NCBI RefSeq assembly: GCF_000373785.1
Contig: NZ_KB892380.1
Coordinates: forward strand, 282,771-346,770
Direction of reading: 5' to 3'
Length of the DNA stretch: 64,000 bases
Origin: Erysipelothrix tonsillarum DSM 14972
GTDB taxonomy: Bacteria > Bacillota_I > Bacilli_A > Erysipelotrichales > Erysipelotrichaceae
The notes under the pieces are model-generated. The model did not search any database. It was not told the origin of the DNA and was given only the letters and a program-made list of their open reading frames with translations. Below, one piece after another: positions 52,708 through 61,732 of this stretch. A program made the translations under genes and the position numbers. Position 1 is the first letter of the stretch, and each line of letters begins with the position of its first letter.

Positions 52708-53562
52708 CTATATGAGGCGTTTTTCAAAACCGCCATCTACTTTTAAATTCTTTGTGACGATGATAAATGCATCGGGGTCATGTTTTCGAATTAGTTGCTT
52801 TAGTTCAACTACCTCGCTTTGAGCAACAATGGTGACAAATACATCCATTTGGCTGCCGGTATATGCGCCGTATCCGTCCCAATAAGTTACACCACGATGA
52901 ATTACATCGATAATTTCTCGTTTGATCTGCTTGTTTTTTGTATAGACCATAACACTTACTTCAATATTGTGTTCATGAAATTTATCAAGGCAGAACGAGA
53001 AAATGAATGAGTAAACAAGGGAATATAATGCGGTTTGAGCATTATAGACAATTAAACAGATTAAATAAATTGAGCAGTTAACCATGAGGTATAAAGATCC
53101 CAAACTTCCTTTCTTCTTTTGGGATAAATAGAATCCAATGACATCAAGGCCACCGGAAGAACCTTTAGCGCGATAGGACAAAGAAGCACCGAAGGCGCCG
53201 AGAACGGCAGCGATAATTATTGAAATAAAAACGTCGTCTACAATCGGTTGATTGAGCACAGGAATTAATGTAAAACAGATTGCTTGTGTTACAATAGTTA
53301 CAAGTGTATAGCGCACAAATGAATGTGAAAACTTGAACCATGCGAATATAAGCAAAGGAATATTTAAGAATAAGTTTACAATCCCAGCAATATCAAATGC
53401 GAACTCAAATTTAAATAAGTATTGAATGGCATCACGCAAGAGTTGTGCGATTCCGACCATTCCACCATTATAAATTTGGGCAGGGATAATAAACAAATTT
53501 ACAGAGAGGGCAAACATAATTGCGCCGGTAATACAGAGTAAATAATTTTTTGTTTTTTTCAT
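52708..53562 (-). CDS. YitT-family membrane protein
   Basis: The N-terminal ~200 residues contain five membrane segments with the YitT signature (LFIIPAQIYNGGMVGIAQLL, SYRAKGSSGGLDVIGFYLSQKK). The C-terminal ~80 residues are the cytosolic DUF2179 domain (SVMVYTKNKQIKREIIDVIHRGVTYWDGYGAYT), a PII-like/nucleotide-binding fold. The length of 284 is typical. Transport function is likely but the substrate is unknown. It leads a transcript with the TIM-barrel gene and is divergent from the GNAT-dipeptidase-alr unit. Confidence 0.92.
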   Translation of the reverse strand: MKKTKNYLLCITGAIMFALSVNLFIIPAQIYNGGMVGIAQLLRDAIQYLFKFEFAFDIAGIVNLFLNIPLLIFAWFKFSHSFVRYTLVTIVTQAICFTLIPVLNQPIVDDVFISIIIAAVLGAFGASLSYRAKGSSGGLDVIGFYLSQKKKGSLGSLYLMVNCSIYLICLIVYNAQTALYSLVYSFIFSFCLDKFHEHNIEVSVMVYTKNKQIKREIIDVIHRGVTYWDGYGAYTGSQMDVFVTIVAQSEVVELKQLIRKHDPDAFIIVTKNLKVDGGFEKRLI

Positions 53563-53659
53563 AATTCAATTATAACAAAATCTCTTGATGAAGAGTATTG
53601 TTTCTTTATGAAAGAATTCGCGGTAAAAAGTACAAAAATCAGAAATATGAGGGGTTCTT

Positions 53660-54169
53660 ATGAGTTTTAAAATTCGAAAAGCAACATCGCATGATTTGGA
53701 TACAATTATGACGATTATCATTCAAGCTCAAGAAATGTTTTTGGCAAAGGGTATTGATCAATGGCAGAACGGTTATCCAAACCGGGAAACGATTCAAGAT
53801 GATATTCAGAACGGAACCAGTTATTGTATTATAAAAAATGAAACCGTTGTTGGAACGTTTATGCTTCAACTGGGCAATGATGAAAATTATGATACGATAG
53901 ATGGTGGTGATTGGCATGAAGAAGGGCCTTATGCTGTGGTACACCGTATTGCAGTAGATTGTCGATATCATGGCCAAAAGATTGCATTTCAAGCGCTAAA
54001 GGAAGTAGAAACACTTTGCGGAATAATTGGTTATTCGGTAATTAGAATGGATACACACAAAGACAATCTTGCTATGAATTCACTGTTGTTGAAAACAGGA
54101 TACCAACTTTGTGGTAAAATAACTTTAAAAGATGGGGGCGAACGACTCGCGTATGACAAAAAAATATAA
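53660..54169 (+). CDS. GNAT-family N-acetyltransferase
   Basis: The 169-residue protein has a GNAT fold: FKIRKATSHDLDTIMTIIIQA at the start, GIDQWQNGYPN as in many small-molecule acetyltransferases of Firmicutes, the acetyl-CoA motif AVHRIAVDCRYHGQKIAFQAL (with His-Gly-Gln-Lys in place of the usual RGxG/A), and IRMDTHKDNLAMNSLLLKTGY at the end. The substrate is unknown. GAGGGG precedes the ATG. Its end overlaps the dipeptidase gene. Confidence 0.9.
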   Translation: MSFKIRKATSHDLDTIMTIIIQAQEMFLAKGIDQWQNGYPNRETIQDDIQNGTSYCIIKNETVVGTFMLQLGNDENYDTIDGGDWHEEGPYAVVHRIAVDCRYHGQKIAFQALKEVETLCGIIGYSVIRMDTHKDNLAMNSLLLKTGYQLCGKITLKDGGERLAYDKKI

Positions 54170-55097
54170 AATAATTGATTGGCACTGTGATGTTTTATTC
54201 AAACTTCAACAGGATCCAAATCTCAATTTTCAAAATTCAAGTAAACTTGACGTAAACTATGAAAAACTTAAAGCCAGCAATACTAAAGTTCAAGCAATGG
54301 CAATTTTTATTGATCCAGATTTAAATGTAGACCATAAGTATGAAATTGCTTTGGAACAGATTGAAGCATATAAAACACGTGTGTTAACAACACCAGGAAT
54401 AACTCAGATTAAGGCGTTTCATGAAATTGAGTTATTAAAAGATGACGAAATTGGTACCTTCTTAACTTTAGAAGGACTTGATTGTGTGGGAAACGATATG
54501 AATAAAGTGAAACACCTTCTTGATGAAGGTGTGTTGTCGATTGGAATGACATGGAATGATGCAAACCTTGCTTGCGATGGGATTGGTGAACCCCGTGGAG
54601 CAGGACTTACCGCATTTGGATTCAACGTTGTGGAAGAGATGAATGCTCGGAACTTATTTGTTGATGTATCGCACATTAGCCTAAAAGGCTTTGATGATGT
54701 TCTTAACAATGCGAAACATGTTATCGCAAGTCATTCGAATGCTAAGGCGATTGCGAAACACCGTCGTAATCTCAGCGATAATCAAATTCGACGCATGATT
54801 GAACGGGACGCACCGATTCATGTGGTCTATTATGATGCATTTGTTAAGGATGATGATGAAGAAACAGTGATTGGAGATCTGATTCGTCATATCGAATATT
54901 TGAACCAAATTGGTTGTGGTAGTCGGTTGGGATTAGGATCAGACTTTGATGGTATTGAAACGAAGATAAAACATCTGGAAGATGCATCGAAAACACAAAA
55001 TTTATTAATTGAAATTGAAGCGGTTCTCGGAGAAGAATTTACAAACGGGATTGCTTATGATAACTTTATTAATTATGTTAAGCACAAGATGATGTAA
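54153..55097 (+). CDS. Membrane dipeptidase (peptidase M19, renal dipeptidase family)
   Basis: M19 enzymes are binuclear-zinc dipeptidases that accept D-residues at the C-terminus. The HxD motif is in IIDWHCDVLFKL, the bridging Glu in FLTLEGLDC, metal His in DVSHISLKGFDDV and IASHSNAKAI, RNLSDNQIR is conserved, and the acid is in GSDFDGI. The length of ~315 is normal. There is no signal peptide, so it is cytosolic. Start: ATG 54153 overlaps the GNAT end by 17 bases; ATG 54132 is an alternative; neither has a strong ribosome site. The alanine racemase gene lies two genes downstream, pointing to D-amino-acid or cell-wall peptide turnover. Confidence 0.93.
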   Translation: MTKKYKIIDWHCDVLFKLQQDPNLNFQNSSKLDVNYEKLKASNTKVQAMAIFIDPDLNVDHKYEIALEQIEAYKTRVLTTPGITQIKAFHEIELLKDDEIGTFLTLEGLDCVGNDMNKVKHLLDEGVLSIGMTWNDANLACDGIGEPRGAGLTAFGFNVVEEMNARNLFVDVSHISLKGFDDVLNNAKHVIASHSNAKAIAKHRRNLSDNQIRRMIERDAPIHVVYYDAFVKDDDEETVIGDLIRHIEYLNQIGCGSRLGLGSDFDGIETKIKHLEDASKTQNLLIEIEAVLGEEFTNGIAYDNFINYVKHKMM

Positions 55098-55114
55098 AGG
55101 AGAACAAAATTAAA

Positions 55115-55525
55115 ATGGAAATCTTTAATACACGATCATTAACACAAAAACAACGATTCAATGTAGCGCTTCTAGTGGGGCTGATATCCGCTGTAGTACT
55201 CGGAATTGTATCTGGAATATTTCGAAATAAGGTAGCTAATTTTTCACTCATAATAGTAGGGGTTGGATATCTTATTGCGTTTGCAATTCGGAAATTCGGA
55301 CGCGGTGTGCAAGTGAAATTTTCGATTGCAGCCGCAATATTTACATTTGTTGCAATTGTTATGAGTGATGTTGTTACAGTGATGGGGGTAGCGGGTCTCT
55401 TTGACTTAAGCAGTTATCAAATTATTTTTAAATATGCAGCACAAAATGAAATTCATTCCGTATTGTGGATTGCATATAGACTTCTTGCACTTTATATTAG
55501 TTACAATTATTCGAGGATTATTTAA
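55115..55525 (+). CDS. Small integral membrane protein, unknown
   Basis: The 136-residue protein has a short cytosolic start and four hydrophobic segments (about 17-37, 43-60, 69-90 and 115-134). I see no known motif. AAAGGAG precedes the ATG. It lies 17 bases after the dipeptidase gene, and its TAA overlaps the alr ATG (TAATG), so it is part of the same transcript; its stability of position, if conserved in relatives, would suggest a role with the racemase or dipeptidase. Confidence 0.78.
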   Translation: MEIFNTRSLTQKQRFNVALLVGLISAVVLGIVSGIFRNKVANFSLIIVGVGYLIAFAIRKFGRGVQVKFSIAAAIFTFVAIVMSDVVTVMGVAGLFDLSSYQIIFKYAAQNEIHSVLWIAYRLLALYISYNYSRII

Positions 55526-56595
55526 TGGATGGTAGAGAGACGATTGCAACCATAAATCTCGATAATCTTTCGCACAATATAAAAGAAATCCAAACAGTGA
55601 CCGGAAAGTCGCTTTTTGGTGTTGTTAAGGCAAATGCATACGGTCATGGTGATGTTGAATGCAGTCGCATCATGATTCGTGAAAAGCTTCCGTTTATATG
55701 TGTTTCTTCCATTGATGAAGCACAGCACTTAACACGTAATGGCATCAAACACGATATTCTTATCTTTAGTTACGTCGATCCTGCGGTTATTGCACAAATA
55801 GATTGTGATCAATATATTTACACTATTCCATCGCTTGCGTGGTTCCAACAAATGCAAACTTATGATTTAAAAGTTCGATTACATCTCGAAATCAATGCCG
55901 GGATGAACCGTATCGGGGTTAAAGATGAGCGAGAAATTCAAGCGATTTTATCAAGTGATTACAAAATTGAAGGGATCTATACACATTTTCCAAGTCCAGA
56001 AAACCTGGAAAAAGGACGCATTCAACTCAAACATTTCGAGGAGATTGTCAAACGTTCACAACACACCTTTGATTGGGTTCATGTAGGGAATGCTCCGGTA
56101 TCCTTAATAAAAGAAAGCACAATAATTAATGGTTTTCGTATGGGTTTAGCGATTTATGGGTATCGCGTTGATATTCCAACCTTAAAGCCTGTTTTATCAC
56201 TTAATTCTAAGGTGCTACACATTGATAGTGTAGAACCAGGTGAAACAATTGGCTATGATTATACCTATTCTGTTAAGTCAAAGGAGCGATTTGGTACTAT
56301 GCCCATAGGGTATGCGGATTGTTTCGACGTAAGAAATGCAACTGTCCCTGTTTTTATAAATGGAAAAGCATATCCAATTGTTGGCAAAATTTGTATGGAC
56401 CAAACGATGATTCACATTGATGAAACTGTTAAATTAGGTGATGATGTTGAAATCATTGGTCCACATCGGACGTGTGAGTTTATTGAAAGTAAAACTGGGA
56501 TTTCAAAGTATATCCAGCTTTCTACATTAAGTAATCGCATTACCCGCGTTTATCGTGAAGGTGATGCCATTGTACATATTGAAAAACGCAAATAA
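55525..56595 (+). CDS. alr: Alanine racemase
   Basis: This PLP enzyme makes D-alanine for peptidoglycan and teichoic-acid modification. The PLP lysine is in VVKANAYGHG near residues 31-40; the catalytic tyrosine is in GETIGYDYTYSVKS; RMGLAIYGY, MPIGYADCF and VGKICMDQTMIHID are also diagnostic. The length of 356 is normal. It is the last gene of the GNAT-dipeptidase-membrane protein-alr unit. Confidence 0.97.
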   Translation: MDGRETIATINLDNLSHNIKEIQTVTGKSLFGVVKANAYGHGDVECSRIMIREKLPFICVSSIDEAQHLTRNGIKHDILIFSYVDPAVIAQIDCDQYIYTIPSLAWFQQMQTYDLKVRLHLEINAGMNRIGVKDEREIQAILSSDYKIEGIYTHFPSPENLEKGRIQLKHFEEIVKRSQHTFDWVHVGNAPVSLIKESTIINGFRMGLAIYGYRVDIPTLKPVLSLNSKVLHIDSVEPGETIGYDYTYSVKSKERFGTMPIGYADCFDVRNATVPVFINGKAYPIVGKICMDQTMIHIDETVKLGDDVEIIGPHRTCEFIESKTGISKYIQLSTLSNRITRVYREGDAIVHIEKRK

Positions 56596-56636
56596 AAAAG
56601 AGGGTTTTAGCTGATGCTAGAAATCCTCTTTTTTAG
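56595..56636. terminator. Bidirectional terminator between alr and the HAD gene
   Basis: AAAAAAGAGG ... TTTTAGC-TGAT-GCTAGAAA ... TCCTCTTTTTT forms a long stem with a short bulge. The A and T flanks suit both directions. Confidence 0.9.
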
Positions 56637-57310
56637 ATTGTGTTTAAAACATAGGCTTTAATTTGACTGAAAGAAAACAAGGTAAGACCCTCGTAATTCC
56701 CATCACGCCGACGGTGGTTAAACCAAATTGCATCCCATCCAACATTACGGGCGCCCATGATATCATTAGGCAGCGAGTCGCCAATCATAATAAATTCACC
56801 TGGATACTGATTTTCGATGAATTTAAAAATCTCTTTAGAAGGTTTATAGTGACCGATATCTCCAGAAACGATAATGCGTGAGGTGGGTAAATGGGTCTCT
56901 AAGTCTAAGGCTTTAACCTTCTTCCATTGGTGATCAGAAGGGCCATTGGTAAGTATGAAAAACGGGATACCATTCTGATTTAGGGCATTGAAAGCAACCT
57001 GGATATCGGGATGTAATTCTAAATGATCAAGGTGGTATGCGTAACGTGCTTGAAAGAAATCCGCTTCTCGATCATTCATTAAAATTCCGCGATTTTCCAG
57101 TGGCTTCTGGATGCGTAATCGTCTCATTAATTCATTCGTCATAGAACCATTTTGTGTAGACTCAAAAACAGAATCACTATAGAGGCGACTTTCTTTATAG
57201 AGAGCGGGGATATCATTGATAGTCGAGAACCCAGATTCCTCTAAGGCTTTTTTAAAAGGGATGAGCTGATCATAAATCGTATCATCCATATCAAATACAA
57301 ATGTTTTCAT
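56633..57310 (-). CDS. HAD-superfamily hydrolase (YjjG/REG-2-like)
   Basis: Motif I is FVFDMDDTIYDQ, with the Asp-x-Asp pair at residues 6 and 8; motif II is in PFFILTNGPSDHQWKK; the Lys and acid motifs are in GHYKPSKEIFKFIENQ and FIMIGDSLPNDIMGARNVGWD. A helical cap occupies ~15-95. The length of 225 is normal for nucleotidase-like HADs such as YjjG. GGAGGG precedes the ATG. It is a single gene; upstream (57311-57536) is a 226-base gap in which I see only its likely promoter region. Confidence 0.9.
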   Translation of the reverse strand: MKTFVFDMDDTIYDQLIPFKKALEESGFSTINDIPALYKESRLYSDSVFESTQNGSMTNELMRRLRIQKPLENRGILMNDREADFFQARYAYHLDHLELHPDIQVAFNALNQNGIPFFILTNGPSDHQWKKVKALDLETHLPTSRIIVSGDIGHYKPSKEIFKFIENQYPGEFIMIGDSLPNDIMGARNVGWDAIWFNHRRRDGNYEGLTLFSFSQIKAYVLNTI

Positions 57311-57536
57311 AAAACCCTCCCAATACGATTAATTATAGATTATTCTCGTTCAAATTGATAGATTATAAAATAAGCGTGAAGACAACTCATTCGGTAAGAT
57401 TATATGCTTGAAAATATTTGATTTAAAAATAACTGTCATAGCATTGAAAAATCATTCTCAGCACTGAAGGAATTCCCGATACTTTTGCAGTTAGAGAAAT
57501 GTTATAACTCGGCCATATATCATTGATTTTTATCAA

Positions 57537-58454
57537 CTAAATATTATTGGATTGGCAAGTGTCCATAATTCCTTTATACCATCGTGGTGTCTCAGAAGTA
57601 TAATTATTAAAATCGGCGGTTGAGCGCATCGCGTGATATTGCATTGTTTTAACTTCATTACTTCCGAATGATTCGGCCCAAAGAATCGAATTGATTGATG
57701 AGAATGCAATGATTACTTTAGCAGTATTCCAAAAATCGTTTGGAATATCAAAATCAAAAAATCCATCAATAATCCCTGAGGCGTAAAAAGGAGCAATCTC
57801 AGCATCAAACATTTGTACTTTTTCTATAAATTGGTAAGGATGTTCATATTTGCAACGATTAAAATCGATTACGCCCAAATGATGAGTAGGGGTCCAAACG
57901 AGGTTACCATGATGGTAATCATTATGGGTTAAAACAAAATCATGTTGTTTTAGTACTGAAAGGTTTTCGCTAATAAAATCTAATATATTTGTGTCATTTG
58001 TAATACGAAGTCTATGATTGCGATATCGGTTTAATGTAAGGTTGATTTTTTCAATCATGGTATCGGCTTGAGAAGGGATGAAATCCACACTTTGTAATTC
58101 ACTTAAAACGTACCCTGTGTTGATTCCGAGTTGATACTGCTGTTCATTGGTTAAGGTTTCTAGATGAGAAGCAAGGGGAATTCCGGGGATGAAACTAGTA
58201 ATAATATATGAGAAAGTATCAATTGTGCCAACATGTAACGCTTTAGATAGGATGGCATAATCACTATCGAATTGATGCATACGCTCGTACATAGTCTCAA
58301 ATCGTTCGAGGTAGTCTCTCTTTTGGAAGCGAATTAGATAATCATCTCCATCGACTCTAATGTGGTATTTATCTTCTAAAGACCATCCCGATAAGATATG
58401 TTCAACTAAGATTGCTTTACTAAAACCTTCAATTTTTTGAATTGTTGAAATCAT
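57537..58454 (-). CDS. Aminoglycoside-phosphotransferase-fold kinase
   Basis: This 305-residue protein has the APH/choline-kinase fold: YLIRFQKRDYLERFE near the ATP site, the Brenner-type catalytic loop LTHNDYHHGNLVW, and the metal motif LGVIDFNRCKYEHPYQ. Relatives phosphorylate aminoglycosides, macrolides, choline, homoserine or fructosamine. Nothing here points to drug resistance. It begins only three bases after rmuC ends, so the two are co-transcribed. Confidence 0.9.
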   Translation of the reverse strand: MISTIQKIEGFSKAILVEHILSGWSLEDKYHIRVDGDDYLIRFQKRDYLERFETMYERMHQFDSDYAILSKALHVGTIDTFSYIITSFIPGIPLASHLETLTNEQQYQLGINTGYVLSELQSVDFIPSQADTMIEKINLTLNRYRNHRLRITNDTNILDFISENLSVLKQHDFVLTHNDYHHGNLVWTPTHHLGVIDFNRCKYEHPYQFIEKVQMFDAEIAPFYASGIIDGFFDFDIPNDFWNTAKVIIAFSSINSILWAESFGSNEVKTMQYHAMRSTADFNNYTSETPRWYKGIMDTCQSNNI

Positions 58455-58457
58455 AAA

Positions 58458-59732
58458 CTAATCCTCTTTTTCGTGTTCGTTTGTAAGTAAATCACGGTCG
58501 ACACCCGATATGGACTCGAATCGGTTTGAAATCTTTCGTGAGGTAATGTGGAGATCTTTAACATCTTGGCTCACATTTTCGATATGTTTGCTTAAATTAT
58601 CCCAGCGTAAACGGTAACGGTCAAATTCAAGATTTAAGCGATTCAATTCATCATGTATTACACTTGCATATTTTTCGCGTTCGAGGTTTACAAGAATCGT
58701 TTGAATTGTTGTTAAGGTACTCATAAGGGTAGTTGGAGAAACAAGCCACACGCGTTTTCGTTGTGCATATTCGAGGATGTCAGGGTGGTATGCATTGATT
58801 GTTGCAAAGACTGCTTCAGCCGGTACAAACATCAACGCTTGATCGGAGGTGATTCCTGGAATAATATATTTCGATGCGATAGCATCGATGTGCTTTTTAC
58901 AGTCAACAACAAATTGCTTCTCGGCAACGTTTCGTTGATTGCTGTCCAATTCTTTATCAATCATGCGACGGTAATTCTCAAGAGGAAATTTAGAGTCAAT
59001 GACCAATGTACCTAAAGGTTCTGGTGCAAAAAGGACTGCATCCGGACGTACTCCGTTAGCTAGGTTATATTGCATTTGGTAGATTCGATCATTTTTATCA
59101 CCGAAGATTGAGGATAAGATGTGATGAAGTTGAACTTCGCCAAAAGTTCCTCGTGTTTTTTTATCCGTTAAAACATCTTGTAAGGAAACGATTTCAACAG
59201 AGAGTGCATCAATTTTTTTCTGGGCTTCATCAATCTTACTCAAACGCTCGACAATATTGGTGAACGTATCATTAGTTTTTTTGAAACCTTGTTCAAGTGA
59301 TTGACTGACTTTATCATCCATTAACATCAGACGTCGTTCTACACTTTCAGTGAGTTTTGTAAACTGTTGATCAAGTTGTAGATTCATTTTGTCGTGGAAT
59401 AAAATGAGCGCGCGATTAACTTCTTTCTCAAAAACAATGTTTCGTTGCGTAAGGTCATTAAAACGGACATCAATTCGATCCGTAAACTGATTGAACTTAT
59501 CCGAAACTTTTTCGCGGCTTTCGAAATCCAATTCTGCCATCCGTGACAACGTTGTATGTGTTTGGTTCAACAATATTTGTTCTAATTGATTGTATTCTTC
59601 AAAAAGTACATCAAATTGTTGTTTCAGCGCATCTGTTTTGATTGTATTACGCTGTGTTTTAAATTGCATATATATAAGGATAGCCAAAAGTATGATTATC
59701 AGCATTAATAAGATGGGTGTGTATTGTGTCAT
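58458..59732 (-). CDS. rmuC: DNA recombination protein RmuC
   Basis: RmuC limits inversions at short repeats and has a nuclease-like core. The protein starts with a membrane segment (ILLMLIIILLAILIYMQF), then a ~160-residue coiled coil (MAELDFESREKVSDKF ... IEALSVEIVSLQDVL), then the core domain with TRGTFGEVQLHHILSSIFG, RPDAVLFAPEPLGTLVIDSKFPLENYRRM and ALMFVPAEAVFATINAYHPDILEYAQRKRVWLVSPTTLM. The length of 424 is typical. The APH-fold gene follows it directly. Confidence 0.95.
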   Translation of the reverse strand: MTQYTPILLMLIIILLAILIYMQFKTQRNTIKTDALKQQFDVLFEEYNQLEQILLNQTHTTLSRMAELDFESREKVSDKFNQFTDRIDVRFNDLTQRNIVFEKEVNRALILFHDKMNLQLDQQFTKLTESVERRLMLMDDKVSQSLEQGFKKTNDTFTNIVERLSKIDEAQKKIDALSVEIVSLQDVLTDKKTRGTFGEVQLHHILSSIFGDKNDRIYQMQYNLANGVRPDAVLFAPEPLGTLVIDSKFPLENYRRMIDKELDSNQRNVAEKQFVVDCKKHIDAIASKYIIPGITSDQALMFVPAEAVFATINAYHPDILEYAQRKRVWLVSPTTLMSTLTTIQTILVNLEREKYASVIHDELNRLNLEFDRYRLRWDNLSKHIENVSQDVKDLHITSRKISNRFESISGVDRDLLTNEHEKED

Positions 59733-59846
59733 AAAAACTCCTTTATTTAGTTATATTATACGACAATGGTAACACAGAGTATCACTTTCATGTGTTTATC
59801 CTATACAGAAAAAGATTTATAGTATAATAAGGATAGAGGTGGCAAT

Positions 59847-60755
59847 ATGAATAGAATTGGATTAGCTTTATCAGGTGGTGGTGTTAAATCAATCTCACAA
59901 CTTCCTGTCATTCGTGCATTGAAGGAACAAAATATTAAAATTGATGTGGTTGCCGGAACATCGATGGGTTCGGTAATTGCAGCGCTTGTTGCGTGCGGGC
60001 TTGACTCGGAAACATTAACCGATGTCGTACTGAAATTGGAACAGAGTATTAAAGAGAAGCATATATTTACAAAACCAAGTGCCAAACTTCTACCATTTTC
60101 TAAGGAAAAATTAACAGGGGGGTATGTGGATGGACAAGAACTTGAAGATGAACTTCAAAAGGTTCTTGATGTTATTGGAATTCACAACATTTGCGATGTC
60201 GTAATTCCTCTTGCGATTCCTGCTGTTGACTTAACTACAGGTAAGGTTGTTTGCTTCGTTTCGCACCCGGAAATGTTTACCATCACGGACAATGATTGGG
60301 AAATCATTACAGATATACCGTTGGCAAAAGCGGTTCGAGCATCGTGTTCGTTCCCGTTTGTTATCGCTGCAATGGAATATCAAGGGTATGTACTTGTTGA
60401 CGGGGGTGTTCGAATGAACTTGCCGCTTGAACTTGTTGAAGCATATGGTGTCGATAAAACCATAGCCGTTACAATGCACTCCAATGAGCCATTTCATGAG
60501 TATAATTCGCTCATGGCAATTGCAACGCGTTGTATGGATTTAATGCGAATAGAAGATGACTACCATATTGTGAAGAAAGCGGACGTACATATCAATGTCC
60601 CGTTAGATGATGTATGGGTTTTCGAATTGGGTAAGGGTCGCTTCACCATGGATCGTGCCAATTTGGTACTTGAAAAACATAAAGATGATATTAAAGCGCT
60701 TGTAAAGAAGAAAACTTTTTGGGAGCGTATTAAAGAGGAACTGGAGGATTTATAA
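59847..60755 (+). CDS. Patatin-like phospholipase
   Basis: This 302-residue protein is a serine acyl hydrolase with a Ser-Asp dyad: the oxyanion loop is LSGGGVKSI, the nucleophile Ser is in GTSMGS near residues 42-46, and the catalytic Asp is in the DGGVRMNLP motif. The RASCSFPFV segment between them is conserved. There is no signal peptide, so it acts inside the cell on lipids, possibly in membrane turnover. A -10 TATAAT lies at 59821-59826 and GAGGTGG precedes the ATG. Its stop overlaps the aldo/keto reductase ATG (TAATG). Confidence 0.93.
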   Translation: MNRIGLALSGGGVKSISQLPVIRALKEQNIKIDVVAGTSMGSVIAALVACGLDSETLTDVVLKLEQSIKEKHIFTKPSAKLLPFSKEKLTGGYVDGQELEDELQKVLDVIGIHNICDVVIPLAIPAVDLTTGKVVCFVSHPEMFTITDNDWEIITDIPLAKAVRASCSFPFVIAAMEYQGYVLVDGGVRMNLPLELVEAYGVDKTIAVTMHSNEPFHEYNSLMAIATRCMDLMRIEDDYHIVKKADVHINVPLDDVWVFELGKGRFTMDRANLVLEKHKDDIKALVKKKTFWERIKEELEDL

Positions 60756-61567
60756 TGCTCTACAAAACATTGAATAATAAAGTAGAAATACCGATGCTTG
60801 GTCTTGGGACGTACCGCTTGCTTGGGGAAGATGCCTATACAGTTGTTCGAAATGCCCTGAAACTTGGATATCGTCATATTGATACTGCAATGATTTACGA
60901 AAATGAAGAAGCGGTAGGACGTGCACTTAAAGATTCGGGCATTCCTCGTGAAGAACTCTTTATAACGACGAAATGTTGGAATGATGATCAAGGTTTTGAG
61001 ACAACACTTAAAGCATTTGATACATCATTACAAAAACTAGGGTTGGATTATGTAGACCTTTATTTGATTCATTGGCCACAACCAAAGTCTCGCGATACGT
61101 GGCGTGCTTTTGAAAAAATATATAAGGAAAACCGAGCAAGAGCGATTGGAGTTTCCAATTTTAATGAAGAACAACTTGCGACGTTATTGCAATCTGCGGA
61201 AATTATACCGATGATAAATCAAGTTGAACGTCATCCGTATCTTGTCCAAACCGAACTGAAGCGGTTATGTGATCGTTATCAAATTGCGTGCGAGGGGTGG
61301 ATGCCGATTGCTCGTAACAAAGTTTCGGAGAGTGAAACTATTGTAAAACTGGCGCATAAATATGGTAAGACACCTGCACAAATTACCTTGCGATGGCAAA
61401 CGCAAACTGATTGGATCGTTTTCCCGAAAACACAATCAGAGCAACGATTGCATGAAAACTTTGATATTTTTGATTTCGAATTAACAAATAATGAACTCGA
61501 AATTGTGAACGGACTCAATGAAGATTTACGACTTGGTACGAATCCAAATAAATACGATATTGAATAG
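60755..61567 (+). CDS. Aldo/keto reductase
   Basis: This 270-residue NADPH-dependent (alpha/beta)8-barrel oxidoreductase has the catalytic tetrad Asp in HIDTAMIYENEEAVG, Tyr in the same block, Lys in FITTKCWND and His in YLIHWPQP. The C-terminal VFPKTQSEQRLHENFDIFDFEL segment contains the NADPH 2'-phosphate Lys-x-x-x-x-x-Arg. It is the AKR5-like type, close to 2,5-diketogluconate reductases. It is coupled to the patatin gene by a TAATG overlap. The substrate is unknown. Confidence 0.94.
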   Translation: MLYKTLNNKVEIPMLGLGTYRLLGEDAYTVVRNALKLGYRHIDTAMIYENEEAVGRALKDSGIPREELFITTKCWNDDQGFETTLKAFDTSLQKLGLDYVDLYLIHWPQPKSRDTWRAFEKIYKENRARAIGVSNFNEEQLATLLQSAEIIPMINQVERHPYLVQTELKRLCDRYQIACEGWMPIARNKVSESETIVKLAHKYGKTPAQITLRWQTQTDWIVFPKTQSEQRLHENFDIFDFELTNNELEIVNGLNEDLRLGTNPNKYDIE

Positions 61568-61594
61568 AGCGCAGATACGCTCTATTTTTATAAA
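61564..61594 (+). terminator. Terminator after the aldo/keto reductase gene
   Basis: TAGAGCG-CAGATA-CGCTCTA hairpin with T5, overlapping the stop codon. Confidence 0.9.
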
Positions 61595-61675
61595 TAAAAC
61601 CGTTCAACCTTGTGAATGTTTTTATTTATAGAATGAATAATCTTAAAGATGATGTATAGATTTATCATATGAACG

Positions 61676-61711
61676 TGTTATAATAGTAATATATATTGAT
61701 AATCATTATCA
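61676..61711 (+). promoter_or_regulatory. Extended -10 promoter and perfect Fur box of the P1B-4 ATPase gene
   Basis: TGTTATAAT (61676-61684) is an extended -10 element. Directly downstream, TGATAATCATTATCA (61697-61711) matches the 7-1-7 Fur consensus TGATAATNATTATCA exactly, at about +6 of the predicted start. Confidence 0.85.
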
Positions 61712-61732
61712 TTATTAAACGGAGGGTTACTT

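Noticed and set aside
57311..57536. 226-base gap between the two minus-strand enzyme genes as a hidden RNA gene
   Set aside because: It is AT-rich with no conserved RNA motif, strong hairpin with T-run, or ribosome site; most likely promoter and untranslated sequence.
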